DNA from: Streptomyces sp. NBC_01214
GTDB taxonomy: Bacteria > Actinomycetota > Actinomycetes > Streptomycetales > Streptomycetaceae
Reading direction: 5' to 3'
DNA: 64,000 nucleotides
NCBI RefSeq assembly: GCF_026340975.1
Contig: NZ_JAPEOS010000001.1
Location: forward strand, 1,758,501-1,822,500
Shown: positions 50,796 through 60,154 of the stretch, piece after piece
Layout: each line of letters opens with the position of its first letter
Position numbering within the stretch: the stretch's first letter is position 1
Position numbers and translations under genes: made by a program
Notes under the pieces: generated by a model
The model's input: only the letters and a program-made list of their open reading frames with translations
Databases searched by the model: none
Told to the model about the DNA's origin: nothing

Positions 50796-51800
50796 CTAGG
50801 GGAGGGTAACGACCGTCGCGGCGTAGACGAGTCCCGCCCCGAAGCCGATGACGAGCGCGGTGTCGCCGCTCTTCGCCGCTCCGGTCGCCAGGAGCCGCTC
50901 CATAGCGAGCGGAATCGAGGCGGCCGAGGTGTTGCCGGTGGTCTCCACGTCACGGGCGACCGTGACGTGCTCCGGCAGCTTCAGAGTCTTCACCATCGAA
51001 TCGATGATCCGCATGTTCGCCTGGTGCGGAATGAAGACGTCCAGGTCGTCCGCGGTGATCCCGGCCGCGTCGAGCGCCTGCTGGGCCACCTTGGCCATCT
51101 CGAAGACGGCCCAGCGGAAGACCGCCTGACCCTCCTGGGTGATGGCCGGAAACTTTTCGCCGCCGTCCTTGCCGAGGTACTCGTCCCACGGCACGGTCTG
51201 CTTGATCGTCTCGGACTTGTCGCCCTCCGAACCCCACACCGTGGGGCCGATGGCCGGCTCGTCCGAGGGACCGACGACCACGGCGCCGGCGCCGTCACCG
51301 AACAGGAAGGCCGTCGCGCGGTCCTCCAGGTCGGTCAGGTCCGAGAGCCGCTCCACGCCGATGACGAGGACGTACTCCGCGGAACCTTCCACCACCAGAC
51401 CCTTGGCCAGGGTCAGGCCGTAGCCGAATCCGGCACAGCCGGCGGAGATGTCGAAGGCGGCGGGCTTGCCCGCGCCGATCCGGTGCGCGATCTCGGTCGC
51501 GACGGCCGGGGTCTGCTTGAAGTGCGAGACCGTCGAGACGATCACGGCACCGATCTGCTCCGGGGCGACACCGGCATCGGCCAGCGCCTTCCCCGAGGCC
51601 TCCACCGACATCGCGGAGACGGTCTCCTGGGGCGAGGCCCAGTGCCGGGTCGCGATGCCGGAGCGGGATCGGATCCACTCGTCGGACGAATCGATGGTCT
51701 CGAGGATGACCTCGTTGGGCACCACACGGGTCGGGCGGTAGCCGCCGACACCGAGGATGCGGGCGTAAGGGGAGCCCTTGGCCGGCTTGATCTTGGACAT
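50796..51800 (-). CDS. fabH: 3-oxoacyl-[ACP] synthase III
   Basis: 334 aa. The KASIII triad is C122 (DISAGCAGFGYG), H259 (FIPHQANMRI) and N290 (TTGNTSAAS). It condenses a short (branched) acyl-CoA with malonyl-ACP and so sets the iso/anteiso starter. AAGGAG sits ten bases before the ATG; 19 bp after fabD. Confidence 0.96.
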   Translation of the reverse strand: MSKIKPAKGSPYARILGVGGYRPTRVVPNEVILETIDSSDEWIRSRSGIATRHWASPQETVSAMSVEASGKALADAGVAPEQIGAVIVSTVSHFKQTPAVATEIAHRIGAGKPAAFDISAGCAGFGYGLTLAKGLVVEGSAEYVLVIGVERLSDLTDLEDRATAFLFGDGAGAVVVGPSDEPAIGPTVWGSEGDKSETIKQTVPWDEYLGKDGGEKFPAITQEGQAVFRWAVFEMAKVAQQALDAAGITADDLDVFIPHQANMRIIDSMVKTLKLPEHVTVARDVETTGNTSAASIPLAMERLLATGAAKSGDTALVIGFGAGLVYAATVVTLP

Positions 51801-51819
51801 GCTGTGTGGGCTCCTTCTC

Positions 51820-52743
51820 TCAGGCCGTCAGTTCGGCGATGAGCGCCGCGGCCTTGTCGAGATCGTCCGGGGTCTTCAGAGCCACGCTCGGTACGCCCTT
51901 CAGCGCGCGCTTGGCCAGACCCGTCAGGGTGCCACCGGGGCAGAGCTCGATGATCCCCGTGACGCCCAGCTCGGCGAACGTCTCCATGCACAGGTCCCAG
52001 CGGACCGGGTTGGCGACCTGACCGACCAGGCGGGCGACGACGTCGGCGCCCGTGGCGACGACGAGGCCGTCCTTGTTCGAGACGTACTTCAGCGCCGGGT
52101 CCGCCGGGGTGAGGGCCTCGGCGGCCTTCTCCAGCGTGGCGACCGCGGGGGCCATGTGGTGCGTGTGGAACGCGCCCGCGACCTTGAGGGCGACGACCTT
52201 CAGGGAGCCTTCGGGCTTTTCGGCCTCCAGAGCGGCGATCTGCTCCATCGTGCCGGCGGCCACGATCTGACCCGCGCCGTTGATGTTGGCGGGCGTCAGG
52301 CCCAGCTTCTCCAGGTGTGCGACGACCACGTCGCGGTCACCGCCGATGACCGCGGCCATGCCGGTCTCGGTGACGGCGGCGGCCTCGGCCATCCCCAGAC
52401 CGCGGGTCCGGACGAACGACAGCGCGTCGGCCTCGGACAGCACGCCGGCGTAGGCGGCGGCGGTGATCTCACCGACGCTGTGGCCTGCGACGGCGCCGAA
52501 GGCGGCCGGGGAACCGAGCGCGGACGCGGACAGCAGACCCGCGGCGACCAGCAGGGGCTGGGCCACGGCCGTGTCGCGGATAGCGTCGGCGTCTGCGTCC
52601 GTGCCGTAGTGGGCAAGGTCCAGCTCGATGGCGTCCGACCAGGCGGCGACGCGGTCAGCGGCACCGGGAAGTTCGAGCCAGGGAGTCAAGAAGCCGGGCG
52701 TCTGAGCGCCTTGGCCGGGAGCGACGAGTACGAGCACCCTCAC
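51820..52743 (-). CDS. fabD: Malonyl-CoA:ACP transacylase
   Basis: 307 aa. The active Ser89 is in AGHSVGEITAAAYAG, and QGAQTPGF is the N-terminal GQG-like loop. VAGAFHTHHM provides the catalytic His. It loads malonyl onto AcpP. It is the first gene of the fab operon; the 83-bp gap to fasR should hold the operon promoter and FasR site. Confidence 0.95.
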   Translation of the reverse strand: MRVLVLVAPGQGAQTPGFLTPWLELPGAADRVAAWSDAIELDLAHYGTDADADAIRDTAVAQPLLVAAGLLSASALGSPAAFGAVAGHSVGEITAAAYAGVLSEADALSFVRTRGLGMAEAAAVTETGMAAVIGGDRDVVVAHLEKLGLTPANINGAGQIVAAGTMEQIAALEAEKPEGSLKVVALKVAGAFHTHHMAPAVATLEKAAEALTPADPALKYVSNKDGLVVATGADVVARLVGQVANPVRWDLCMETFAELGVTGIIELCPGGTLTGLAKRALKGVPSVALKTPDDLDKAAALIAELTA

Positions 52744-52826
52744 ACTCTCTCTTGTGGATGGTCCCTGCCGCCCGTGGGGACAGGGACCAAGAACGGTCGG
52801 GGTAATTGTTGATGTCCGACAAAAGT

Positions 52827-54044
52827 CTAGGACTGGGCGTCGCCGTCAGCCAGACGCCCGAGAATCAGGGCGATTCGCAGCGTGAACGCCGAGCGGACAT
52901 CGGAAGGAGACCATCCGGTGACGTCGGTCACACGTCGCAGCCGGTAGCGCACCGTGTTGGGGTGCACGAACAGCATCCGCGCCGCCCCTTCCAGGCTGCT
53001 CGCCTGCTCCAGGTAGACGCTGAGGGTCTCCAGCAGTGCGGACCCCGCCTCCTCCAGTGGTCTGTAGATCTCCTCCACCAGCTGATCCCTGGCGGCGGGA
53101 TCGGAGGCGATGGCCCGTTCCGGCAGGAGATCGTCCGCCAGGACCGGCCGAGGGGCATCCTGCCAGGCCGTGCACGCTTTCAGCCCGGCCGCCGCGGCCT
53201 GCGCCGACTTCGTTGCGTTCAGCAGGTCGGACACCACCGGTCCGGCGACCACCGGACCCGCCGCGAACGGTCCGATCAACGACTTGGCCACCTGGATCGG
53301 GTTGTCACTGCCACCCGCGATGACGACCAGTCGGTCCCCGAGCACACCGGTGAGGACCTGGAGCTTGTGGTGACGGGCCGCGCGCCGGATCGCCTCGACC
53401 GTCAGCTCGCTGTCGCCCTCCGGCGCGGTGCCGAGCACCACGCACACGTGCTCCGGGGAGTTCCAGCCCAGCGCCGCCGCCCGGGACAGCGCACCCTCGT
53501 CCGCCTCGCCGGACAGCACCGCGTTGACCACCAGGGACTCCAGCCGGGCGTCCCAGGCCCCGCGCGCCTCGGCGGCCTGCGCGTACACCTGGGCGGTCGC
53601 GAAGGCGATCTCCCGGGCGTACACCAGCAGCGCCTCGCGCAGGATCGACTCGTCGCCCGGCGCCGCCACCTCCTCGATCGCGGCCTCCATGACCTCGATC
53701 GTCGTGCGGACCATCTCGACGGTCTGGCGCAAGGTGATCGCCCGGGTCAGCTCGCGCGGAGCCGTCCCGAAGACATCGGTGGAGATGGCCTGCGGGGTTT
53801 CCGGGTGCCTGAACCACTCCGTGAACGCGGCGATGCCGGCCTGGGCGACCAGGCCGATCCAGGACCGGTTCTCGGGCGGCATGGCCCGGTACCACGGCAG
53901 GGTCTCGTCCATGCGCGCGATCGCGTTGGCGGCCAGCCGCCCCGCGGACTTCTCCAGTCGGCGGAGCGTCGCGGTGTGCGGATGGGCCGGTACGGGATGC
54001 GCGGAATGGGTGGCGGGCGAATGCTCACGTTCGGGTTGGGGCAC
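52827..54044 (-). CDS. fasR: PucR/CdaR-type regulator of fatty-acid genes (FasR)
   Basis: 405 aa. The central GGDEF-like/PucR region includes HVCVVLGTAPEGDSELTVEAIRRAARHHKLQVLTGVLGDRLVVIAGG. The C-terminal PucR helix-turn-helix is LLETLSVYLEQASSLEGAARMLFVHPNTVRYRLRRVTDVTGWSPSDVRSAFTLRIALILGRL. In Streptomyces the gene in this place, FasR, activates fabDHPF. Directly upstream of fabD and co-oriented. The start is taken at the first ATG; the first 25 residues (PQPEREHSPATHSAHPVPAH) are disordered. Confidence 0.92.
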   Translation of the reverse strand: MPQPEREHSPATHSAHPVPAHPHTATLRRLEKSAGRLAANAIARMDETLPWYRAMPPENRSWIGLVAQAGIAAFTEWFRHPETPQAISTDVFGTAPRELTRAITLRQTVEMVRTTIEVMEAAIEEVAAPGDESILREALLVYAREIAFATAQVYAQAAEARGAWDARLESLVVNAVLSGEADEGALSRAAALGWNSPEHVCVVLGTAPEGDSELTVEAIRRAARHHKLQVLTGVLGDRLVVIAGGSDNPIQVAKSLIGPFAAGPVVAGPVVSDLLNATKSAQAAAAGLKACTAWQDAPRPVLADDLLPERAIASDPAARDQLVEEIYRPLEEAGSALLETLSVYLEQASSLEGAARMLFVHPNTVRYRLRRVTDVTGWSPSDVRSAFTLRIALILGRLADGDAQS

Positions 54045-54136
54045 GTGACAAGACTGCCTTATCGGGACGGGTGTGCGGAGTCCGGTCCCGCCCGTGGCCC
54101 GCGCCCCGGCCCGCCGCGGGGTCTACCGTGGCGTCC

Positions 54137-54817
54137 ATGATTGATGTTCGCCCAGGCGCCGACCGGTACGAGGGCGGGGACCCGGCCGCCGGGATCACCA
54201 CCCGGCACGCCTTCTCCTTCGGCTCCTTCTACGATCCGGACAATCTGCGCTTCGGACGGGTGCTCGCCTGCAACGAGGAGACCCTCGCGCCGGGCGCCGG
54301 CTTCGACGAGCACCCGCACAGCCACACCGAGATCGTGACCTGGGTGATCGAGGGCGAACTCACCCACCACGACAGCACCGGCGAGAAGAGCGTGGTGCGG
54401 CCCGGCGACGTACAGCGGCTCAGCGCCGGATCCGGGGCGCGGCACGTGGAGCGCAACGACGGCACCGGGCGGCTGCGGTTCGTGCAGATGTGGCTCGCGC
54501 CCCTCGACGCGGGCGGCGAGCCCTCGTACGGGGTCGTCCGGGGGATCGCCGACGCCGCGCCCTACGAGGTCCCGGCGGCCGGCGCCGTGCTGCACGTCCG
54601 GCGGCCCGGCGCGGGCGAGCGCGTCGCCGTACCCGCGGCAGACCGCGTGTACCTGCACGTGGTGCGCGGGGACCTGCGTCTGGACGGGGCGGAACTGGGC
54701 CCCGGAGACTCGGTACGGATCACCGCCGAGCGGGACCTGGAAGTCGTCGCCGGCTCCCCGGGGGAGCTGCTGATCTGGGAGTTCCCCGACCCGGCCCGAG
54801 CGACGGGGCAGCCCTAG
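54137..54817 (+). CDS. Pirin family protein
   Basis: 226 aa. Pirin N-domain: TTRHAFSFGSFYDPDNLRFGRVLACNEETLAPGAGFDEHPHSHTEIVTWVIEGELTHHDSTG, with metal-binding His and Glu (HPHSHTE). GDVQRLSAGSGARHVERND holds the second metal motif and a bicupin C-terminal domain follows. Pirins of this type act as quercetinases or as redox-linked regulators. Divergent from fasR; its stop overlaps the next, convergent gene by four bases. Confidence 0.9.
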   Translation: MIDVRPGADRYEGGDPAAGITTRHAFSFGSFYDPDNLRFGRVLACNEETLAPGAGFDEHPHSHTEIVTWVIEGELTHHDSTGEKSVVRPGDVQRLSAGSGARHVERNDGTGRLRFVQMWLAPLDAGGEPSYGVVRGIADAAPYEVPAAGAVLHVRRPGAGERVAVPAADRVYLHVVRGDLRLDGAELGPGDSVRITAERDLEVVAGSPGELLIWEFPDPARATGQP

Positions 54818-55659
54818 CCGGCGCGCAGCTCGGCCAGCACCGCGTCGGTGAACGGGGTCCAGGCCTCGACCGCCCACGGGCCGAAGGGGCGGTCGGTCAG
54901 GGCCACGCACGCGGCGCGCGCGTCCGGGTCCACCCACAGGAAGGTACCGGCCTGACCGAAGTGCCCGAAGGTGCGCGGCGAGGAGGAAGCGCCCGTCCAG
55001 TGCGGGGACTTGTGGTCGCGGATCTCCAGGCCGAGGCCCCAGTCGTTGGGGGACTGGTGCCCGTAGCCCGGCAGGACGCCCTTGAGCCCGGGGTGGACGA
55101 CGGAGGTGGCCTCGGCGACCGTACGGACGTCCAGCAGCTGCGGCGCCTGCAGCTCGGCGGCGAACCGCAGCAGGTCGGCGACGGTCGAGACGCCGTCCTT
55201 GGCGGGCGAGCCCTCCAGCGTGGTCCGCTCCATGCCCAGCGGCTCGAAGACCGCCTGGTGCAGGTACTCCGCGAAGGGGATGCCGGTGGCCTTGGCGATG
55301 TGGTCGCCGAGCTCCTCGAAACCGGCGTTCGAGTACAGCCGGCGCTGCCCGGGCGGGGCCGACACCCGGTGCTCGTCGAAGGCCAGGCCGCTGGTGTGCG
55401 CGAGCAGGTGACGGACCGTCGACCCCTCGGGCCCGGCCGGCTCGTCCAGCTCGATCGCCCCCTCCTCGTACGCGACGAGGGCGGCGTACGCGGCGAGCGG
55501 CTTGGTGACCGACGCCAGGGCGAACCGGTGGTCGACGGGCCCGTGGGAGCCCGCCAGGCTCCCGTCGGCCCGCACGACGGCCGCAGCGGCGGTCGGCACC
55601 GGCCAGGTCTCGATGATCCGCAGGCTTTCCATGCCGTTCCCGTCCTCCACGCTGTCCAT
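54814..55659 (-). CDS. Serine hydrolase, beta-lactamase/class C-like
   Basis: 281 aa. The S-x-x-K nucleophile is in LASVTKPLAAYAAL, the Y-x-N motif is in RRLYSNAGFEELG, and the third motif reads GHFGQAG (HxG in place of KTG), typical of EstB/class C-like esterases and D-aminopeptidases. No signal peptide. Start at 55659 or at the second ATG, 55632 (ESLRIIETWP), which has GGAGG upstream at a slightly long spacing. Divergent from the MerR operon; its start lies within 60 bp of that promoter. Confidence 0.85.
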   Translation of the reverse strand: MDSVEDGNGMESLRIIETWPVPTAAAAVVRADGSLAGSHGPVDHRFALASVTKPLAAYAALVAYEEGAIELDEPAGPEGSTVRHLLAHTSGLAFDEHRVSAPPGQRRLYSNAGFEELGDHIAKATGIPFAEYLHQAVFEPLGMERTTLEGSPAKDGVSTVADLLRFAAELQAPQLLDVRTVAEATSVVHPGLKGVLPGYGHQSPNDWGLGLEIRDHKSPHWTGASSSPRTFGHFGQAGTFLWVDPDARAACVALTDRPFGPWAVEAWTPFTDAVLAELRAG

Positions 55660-55673
55660 GCCGCCGAGCCTAC

Positions 55674-55704
55674 TTGCTTGGAGTGCACTCAAGGGTTTTA
55701 GCGT
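55674..55704 (+). promoter_or_regulatory. MerR-type promoter with 19-bp spacer and operator
   Basis: A -35-like TTGCTT (55674-55679) and a -10-like TAGCGT (55699-55704) are separated by 19 bases, the over-long spacer used by MerR-controlled promoters. The spacer holds the dyad CTTGGAGTGCACTCAAGG centred on AGTGCACT. Transcription would start six to seven bases later, at or next to the ATG at 55711. Confidence 0.6.
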
Positions 55705-55710
55705 GGAGCC

Positions 55711-56109
55711 ATGAGCCAGAGCCTGACGCAGACGCGGTACACGATCAGCGAGGTCGAGGCCCGGACCGGTCTGACCCAGCACACCCTGCGCTGGTACGAG
55801 CGGATCGGCCTGATGCCGCACGTGGACCGCTCCCACTCGGGCCAGCGGCGCTTCACCGACAAGGACCTCGACTGGCTGGCCTTCGTGGGCAAGCTGCGCG
55901 CCACGGGGATGTCGGTGGCGGACATGGTGCGGTACGCCGAACTGGTCCGCGAGGGCGAGCACACGGTGGGGGAACGCCGGGAGCTGCTGGAACGCACGCG
56001 CCGCGAGGTGCGCTCGCGGATCACGGAGCTTAACGACGCGCTCGCCGTACTGGACTACAAGATCGATATGTACGCCATGAAAACGGTATCGGGGAAGGCA
56101 CAGCAATGA
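55711..56109 (+). CDS. MerR family transcriptional regulator
   Basis: 132 aa. The winged helix is YTISEVEARTGLTQHTLRWYERIGLMPHVDRSHSGQRRFTDKDLDWL, followed by the LRATGMSVADMVRYAELVREG dimerisation helix and a coiled coil ending in a short basic tail. No metal-binding Cys, so it probably senses an organic compound. It is the first gene of an operon with the aldo/keto reductase (ATGA overlap) and is preceded by its own MerR-type promoter. Confidence 0.92.
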   Translation: MSQSLTQTRYTISEVEARTGLTQHTLRWYERIGLMPHVDRSHSGQRRFTDKDLDWLAFVGKLRATGMSVADMVRYAELVREGEHTVGERRELLERTRREVRSRITELNDALAVLDYKIDMYAMKTVSGKAQQ

Positions 56110-57128
56110 CGGAGCACGGCACCACCCTCGAACAGGTCGAGCTCGGCAAGGGCGGCCCGCTGGTCGGCGTCCAGGGGCTCGGCTGCATGGGCATGAGCGA
56201 GTTCTACGGGGACACCGACGAGGCGGCGGCCCGGGAGACCCTGGACGCGGCGCTGGCCGCCGGTGTCACCCTCTTCGACACCGCGGACGTCTACGGGCGG
56301 GGGCGCAACGAGGAGTTCCTGGCGCCCTTCGTGGCCGCGCACCGGGACGAGATCACGCTGGCGACGAAGTTCGCCATAGAGCGCACCGACGACCCGCACT
56401 ACCGGGGCATCCGCAACGACCGCGCCTACGTCCGCACGGCCGTGGAGGCCAGCCTGCGCCGGCTCGGCGTGGACGTCATCGACCTGTACTACATGCACCG
56501 GCGCGACCCGGCCGTGCCGTTCGCCGAGTCGGTCGGCGCCATGGCGGAGCTGGTCCGCGAGGGCAAGGTGCGCCACCTCGGCCTCAGCGAGGTCACCGGT
56601 GCGGAGCTGCGGGAGGCGCACGCCGTGCACCCGATCGCGGCGCTCCAGTCGGAGTGGTCGCTGTTCAGCCGGGACGTGGAGCGCAGCGCGGTGGGCGCGG
56701 CGGCGGAGCTGGGCGTGGCCTTCGCGGCGTACTCCCCGCTCGGCCGGGGCTTCCTGACCGGGTCCTTCGCCGACGCGTCCGCGGAGCTGTCGCAGGACGA
56801 CTTCCGGCGCCACCAGCCGCGGTTCACCGGCGACAACGCGAAGACCAACGCGGCGCTGCTGGCCCCGGTCCGGGAGATCGCCGAGCGGCACGGCGCGACC
56901 CCGGCGCAGATCGCCCTGGCCTGGGTGCAGCAGCGGGCGAAGGTGCACGGGCTGACCGTGGTCCCGATCCCGGGCACCCGCAAGCCGGGACGGCTGCGGG
57001 AGAACACCGCGGCGACCCGGATCACCCTCACGCAGGCCGAACTGGACCTGCTGGAGCCGATCGCCGCAAAGGTCGCCGGGGACCGCTACCCGGACATGAG
57101 CTCCACCTCGGCGGCGCGGGAGGTCTGA
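56106..57128 (+). CDS. Aldo/keto reductase
   Basis: 340 aa. TIM barrel with LFDTADVYGRGRNEE (catalytic Asp and Tyr), ITLATKFAIE (Lys), DLYYMHRRDP (His) and the NADPH-binding VVPIPGTRKPGRLRENTAAT. Reduces aldehydes/ketones with NADPH. Translationally coupled to the MerR regulator, a frequent pairing in actinobacteria for aldehyde or quinone stress. Confidence 0.93.
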   Translation: MTEHGTTLEQVELGKGGPLVGVQGLGCMGMSEFYGDTDEAAARETLDAALAAGVTLFDTADVYGRGRNEEFLAPFVAAHRDEITLATKFAIERTDDPHYRGIRNDRAYVRTAVEASLRRLGVDVIDLYYMHRRDPAVPFAESVGAMAELVREGKVRHLGLSEVTGAELREAHAVHPIAALQSEWSLFSRDVERSAVGAAAELGVAFAAYSPLGRGFLTGSFADASAELSQDDFRRHQPRFTGDNAKTNAALLAPVREIAERHGATPAQIALAWVQQRAKVHGLTVVPIPGTRKPGRLRENTAATRITLTQAELDLLEPIAAKVAGDRYPDMSSTSAAREV

Positions 57129-57193
57129 GCCGTCGGGCCCCGATCAGGGGCCCGATCAGATGCCCCGTCCAGATGCCCGTCCAGCGGCCCCGC

Positions 57194-58045
57194 TCAGAGC
57201 GACTCGGCGGCGAACCGGTCCCGCAGCGCCGCGTACTCCGCGTCCGTGAGCAGCCCCGCCGCGTGCAGCTCGCTCAGGTGGCGCAGCCGGTCGTCGCCGG
57301 AGCGGGCCCGCGGCACGGAGGCGACCGGGGTCCGGGCGCGCAGGGCGGCCAGGACGGCCGCGGCGAACGGCAGGGACTCGTGCACCGCCCCGTAGCCCGT
57401 GCCGAAGACGGCCGCCGCCAGGTCGTGGTCCGGGCGGGGGTCACCGGTGGCGTCCCGCAGCAGCAGCCGCAGGTGGCCGCCGGGGCCCTCCGGGGAGCAC
57501 CACTCGACGCCGGTGAGCGCGGCCAGCGGGAAGCGCTGGTCGCCCGCCTTCCACTTGGTGCTGGAGGCGCCCGTACGGGACCACTGGAAGGTGATCGCCG
57601 AGCCGTCGAAGCCCACCCGGGCGTCGTACGCCTTCAGGTTCACCGGCGGCTGCGGCACGTCGACGAGGAAGCGCGCGGACGGCTCGGCGGCATCGGGCCC
57701 GAGCCGGGAGCGCAGCGCGTCGGCGAACGCGATGGCGGCCGGCGCCCGGTCACCCGGCAGCACCAGTCGGTAGGGGTCGCAGGCCTCCTTGAGCTGCCCG
57801 GCGGCGGCTTCCATCAGCGGATCGGCGCCCGGCCGCGGGACGACACGCAAGATCACCGTGTCCCGCTTGCCGCCGGTCACGGTCACTGTCACGGCGGACA
57901 CCGCTTCGAGGGGGATCCGGCGCGATCCCAGGGCATGCCAGAGTCGTGGCAGCCTCGGCGTTCTGATCCCCCGTGCGAAGCGGATGAGCACCGAGTCCGA
58001 TTCGAACTCCCAGACGGCATGGTTTCCGGCCAGTACGTCACCCAT
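57194..58045 (-). CDS. DUF4429 protein with C-terminal SHOCT domain
   Basis: 283 aa. Two similar beta-rich halves: LAGNHAVWEFESDSVLIRFARG...RRIPLEAVSAVTVT and LKAYDARVGFDGSAITFQWSR...RFPLAALTGVEW, which is the DUF4429 duplicate. The C-terminal GDDRLRHLSELHAAGLLTDAEYAALRDRFAA is a SHOCT oligomerisation motif. Function unknown. The start at the second ATG (58045) fits the family N-terminus; an ATG three codons earlier exists. Confidence 0.85.
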   Translation of the reverse strand: MGDVLAGNHAVWEFESDSVLIRFARGIRTPRLPRLWHALGSRRIPLEAVSAVTVTVTGGKRDTVILRVVPRPGADPLMEAAAGQLKEACDPYRLVLPGDRAPAAIAFADALRSRLGPDAAEPSARFLVDVPQPPVNLKAYDARVGFDGSAITFQWSRTGASSTKWKAGDQRFPLAALTGVEWCSPEGPGGHLRLLLRDATGDPRPDHDLAAAVFGTGYGAVHESLPFAAAVLAALRARTPVASVPRARSGDDRLRHLSELHAAGLLTDAEYAALRDRFAAESL

Positions 58046-58120
58046 GTGGCACATCGTAAACGGCGGCGCCCCCGCGCGTCCCCCCGGTTGCGGGGACCGA
58101 TTTCCGCGCCTCTACGCGCG

Positions 58121-59356
58121 TCAGTCCTGCTCTGTCCCGGAAATCCCGCGTCGGCACGCATCGTTCCCGGTCGCGCAGACAACGGAAGCGAACGCGCCGG
58201 TTCCGATCTTGGCGAAGTTCTCCATCGAGTCCGTACCTGGCGCGAAATAGCCGGTGTGGCTCTTGGCCCGGGCCGAGGACAGCAGCCGCGCGCCGAACGC
58301 CGGAGAGACCGGATCGGCGCCGTGACCGAGGCCGCCGACCTCCAGGTGCGGTACGTCCGCGATCCAGTCGCCCTCGTCGCGCGTCGCCCAGACCCGTGCC
58401 GAGGTGTGCAGCCCGGCGACGTTCTCCGCGCGCATCCCGGGGCTGCCCGCCACCACCACGTCGGTCACCCGGCGCGGCAGCTCGTGCGCCGCGACCCCGC
58501 AGACCACCGATCCGTAGCTGTGGCAGAACAGCGCCACGCTCGCGTCCCCGGGCAGGGCCGCGGTCAGGGACTTCAGCAGGACGGCGCCGTCGACGGCCAT
58601 GCGGCCCGTGGCGGCGTCCACGCCGATGCCGGTGGGGGCGGTGTAGCCGGCCCATGCGATGACCGCCGTCCGGCTGTCCGGATCGGCCGCCCGCTGGGCC
58701 CTGTACAGGGACTCGGCCATGCCGACCGGGGAGGTCAGGCGGCGCTGGGTGCGCTCGAAGGTGAGCACGTCGGTGTCGACACCGGGGACGATCACCGAGA
58801 CCCGCTCGGCCCCGGCGAGGTCACCGAAGACCTCGGCCACGCGGCCGTTGCCGGTCGGGTCGAAGGCGAAGATCTGCCGGCCCGGCAGGGCGAGCGAGGC
58901 GAAGCGGTGGGAGCGCCGGGTGGCCGTGGACCGGTCGGCCGGCGTCAACGCGACGTCGCGGCTGCGGGCCTCCTCGACCCGGCGGGCCTGCTCCAGGCCC
59001 TGGAGGTTGGCCCGGTACCGGACGGCCGCGGGCGTCCCGTCGAGGTTGCCCACGACGAGCGGGTAGCCGTCGGCGAGCCGGGCGCGCTGGGCACCGTCGA
59101 GGCCGGCGAAGAAACGGGCCACCATCCGTGCCGGGGCGTCCGCCGGGGGCACCGGGCGACCGTCGATCCGTGCCTTGGACCAGGCGCCGAGGGCGGCGAC
59201 CCGCAGTGGAGAGACCTCCTCGGGCCGGTGCACGGCCGTCCAGCCGGTGGTCGCCAGCATGATGAAGACCACCGCCAGCGCGAGCAGGGCGCGCAGGGCG
59301 GCAGGGCGCGGGTCGGCGCCGAGGGCGGTGGGGTGGGCAAGGCCGGGCACGTTCAC
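58121..59356 (-). CDS. Alpha/beta hydrolase (DUF1023 type), membrane-anchored
   Basis: 411 aa. One N-terminal transmembrane or signal helix (ALLALAVVFIMLATTGW, ~24-40). The body has VSVIVPGVDTD and the nucleophile elbow FCHSYGSVVCG, with AVIAWAGYTAPTG, VVVAGSPGMRAENV and a late HTGYFAPG His. This is the DUF1023 alpha/beta hydrolase signature, with Ser, Asp and His in place. It is probably exposed outside the membrane and hydrolyses an ester. The C-terminus has a Cys pair (VCATGNDACRRG). Confidence 0.85.
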   Translation of the reverse strand: MNVPGLAHPTALGADPRPAALRALLALAVVFIMLATTGWTAVHRPEEVSPLRVAALGAWSKARIDGRPVPPADAPARMVARFFAGLDGAQRARLADGYPLVVGNLDGTPAAVRYRANLQGLEQARRVEEARSRDVALTPADRSTATRRSHRFASLALPGRQIFAFDPTGNGRVAEVFGDLAGAERVSVIVPGVDTDVLTFERTQRRLTSPVGMAESLYRAQRAADPDSRTAVIAWAGYTAPTGIGVDAATGRMAVDGAVLLKSLTAALPGDASVALFCHSYGSVVCGVAAHELPRRVTDVVVAGSPGMRAENVAGLHTSARVWATRDEGDWIADVPHLEVGGLGHGADPVSPAFGARLLSSARAKSHTGYFAPGTDSMENFAKIGTGAFASVVCATGNDACRRGISGTEQD

Positions 59357-59491
59357 TGTGACCAGCCTATGAGACGTCTTACGCCGCAGGCGTGCCGGGT
59401 GACGGGACTCACGGCCGACCGTGGGACCCCGTGAGGCCCGGGCGGAGGACCCGCCGGCGCGTCGGCCGACCGGACGGAGCGGGCCGTCGGG

Positions 59492-60154
59492 CTACGCGGA
59501 CCCGCGCCAACTGGAGGTCAGCGCGGGGCCGATCCGGTCGAGGTAGCTCTCCGTCAGCTCTCGGATCGATTCCACACTGGTGTCCTCGCCCCGCCCCCAG
59601 AGCCGCCCCGTGACGCGCATCACGCCGCAGAACGCGGCGACGGCGACCCGCGGCCTCGGATCGGCGTCCACGTCCAGCCCCTCGCGGGCGCCGATCAGTC
59701 GGGAGATCCTCTCCTCCAGCTCCGTGGAGCGCCGCAGGTGCACGGCGAGCAGGGCCGGGGTGGACTCGATCAGTCGGTAACTGCGCATGTAGAGGTCGAC
59801 CGGGACCACCTCGGACAGGGCCACCTCCACGGTGTCCCAGGCGGCGAGCGCCGCTCCCCGCAGGGCCTCGAAGGGGCCCTCGGCGGCCGGCCGGGCGTGC
59901 AGTTCGGCGACGAACCGCGACTCGACCAGCTCCTGGAGGGCGAAGACGACCTCCTCCTTGTTGGCGAAGTAGCGGAAGAAGGTGCGCTGGGACACGTTCA
60001 CGGCGTCGGTGATCTCGTCGACGGTGGTGCGCTCGTACCCCTGGGAGAGGAACAGCACGAGGGCGGCGCGCATCAGCGCGTTCCGGGTGCGCCGTTTCTT
60101 GCGTTCGCGCAGTCCGGTCACCGGCGCGGCCGTCGCCGACCGCTCGTCGGTCAT
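59492..60154 (-). CDS. TetR family transcriptional regulator
   Basis: 220 aa. RKKRRTRNALMRAALVLFLSQGYERTTVDEITDAVNVSQRTFFRYFANKEEVVFA is the DNA-binding domain, with a helical C-terminal domain. ATG at 60154. No obvious divergent target: the next gene on the other strand encodes a secreted I36-like protein 386 bp away. Confidence 0.9.
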   Translation of the reverse strand: MTDERSATAAPVTGLRERKKRRTRNALMRAALVLFLSQGYERTTVDEITDAVNVSQRTFFRYFANKEEVVFALQELVESRFVAELHARPAAEGPFEALRGAALAAWDTVEVALSEVVPVDLYMRSYRLIESTPALLAVHLRRSTELEERISRLIGAREGLDVDADPRPRVAVAAFCGVMRVTGRLWGRGEDTSVESIRELTESYLDRIGPALTSSWRGSA

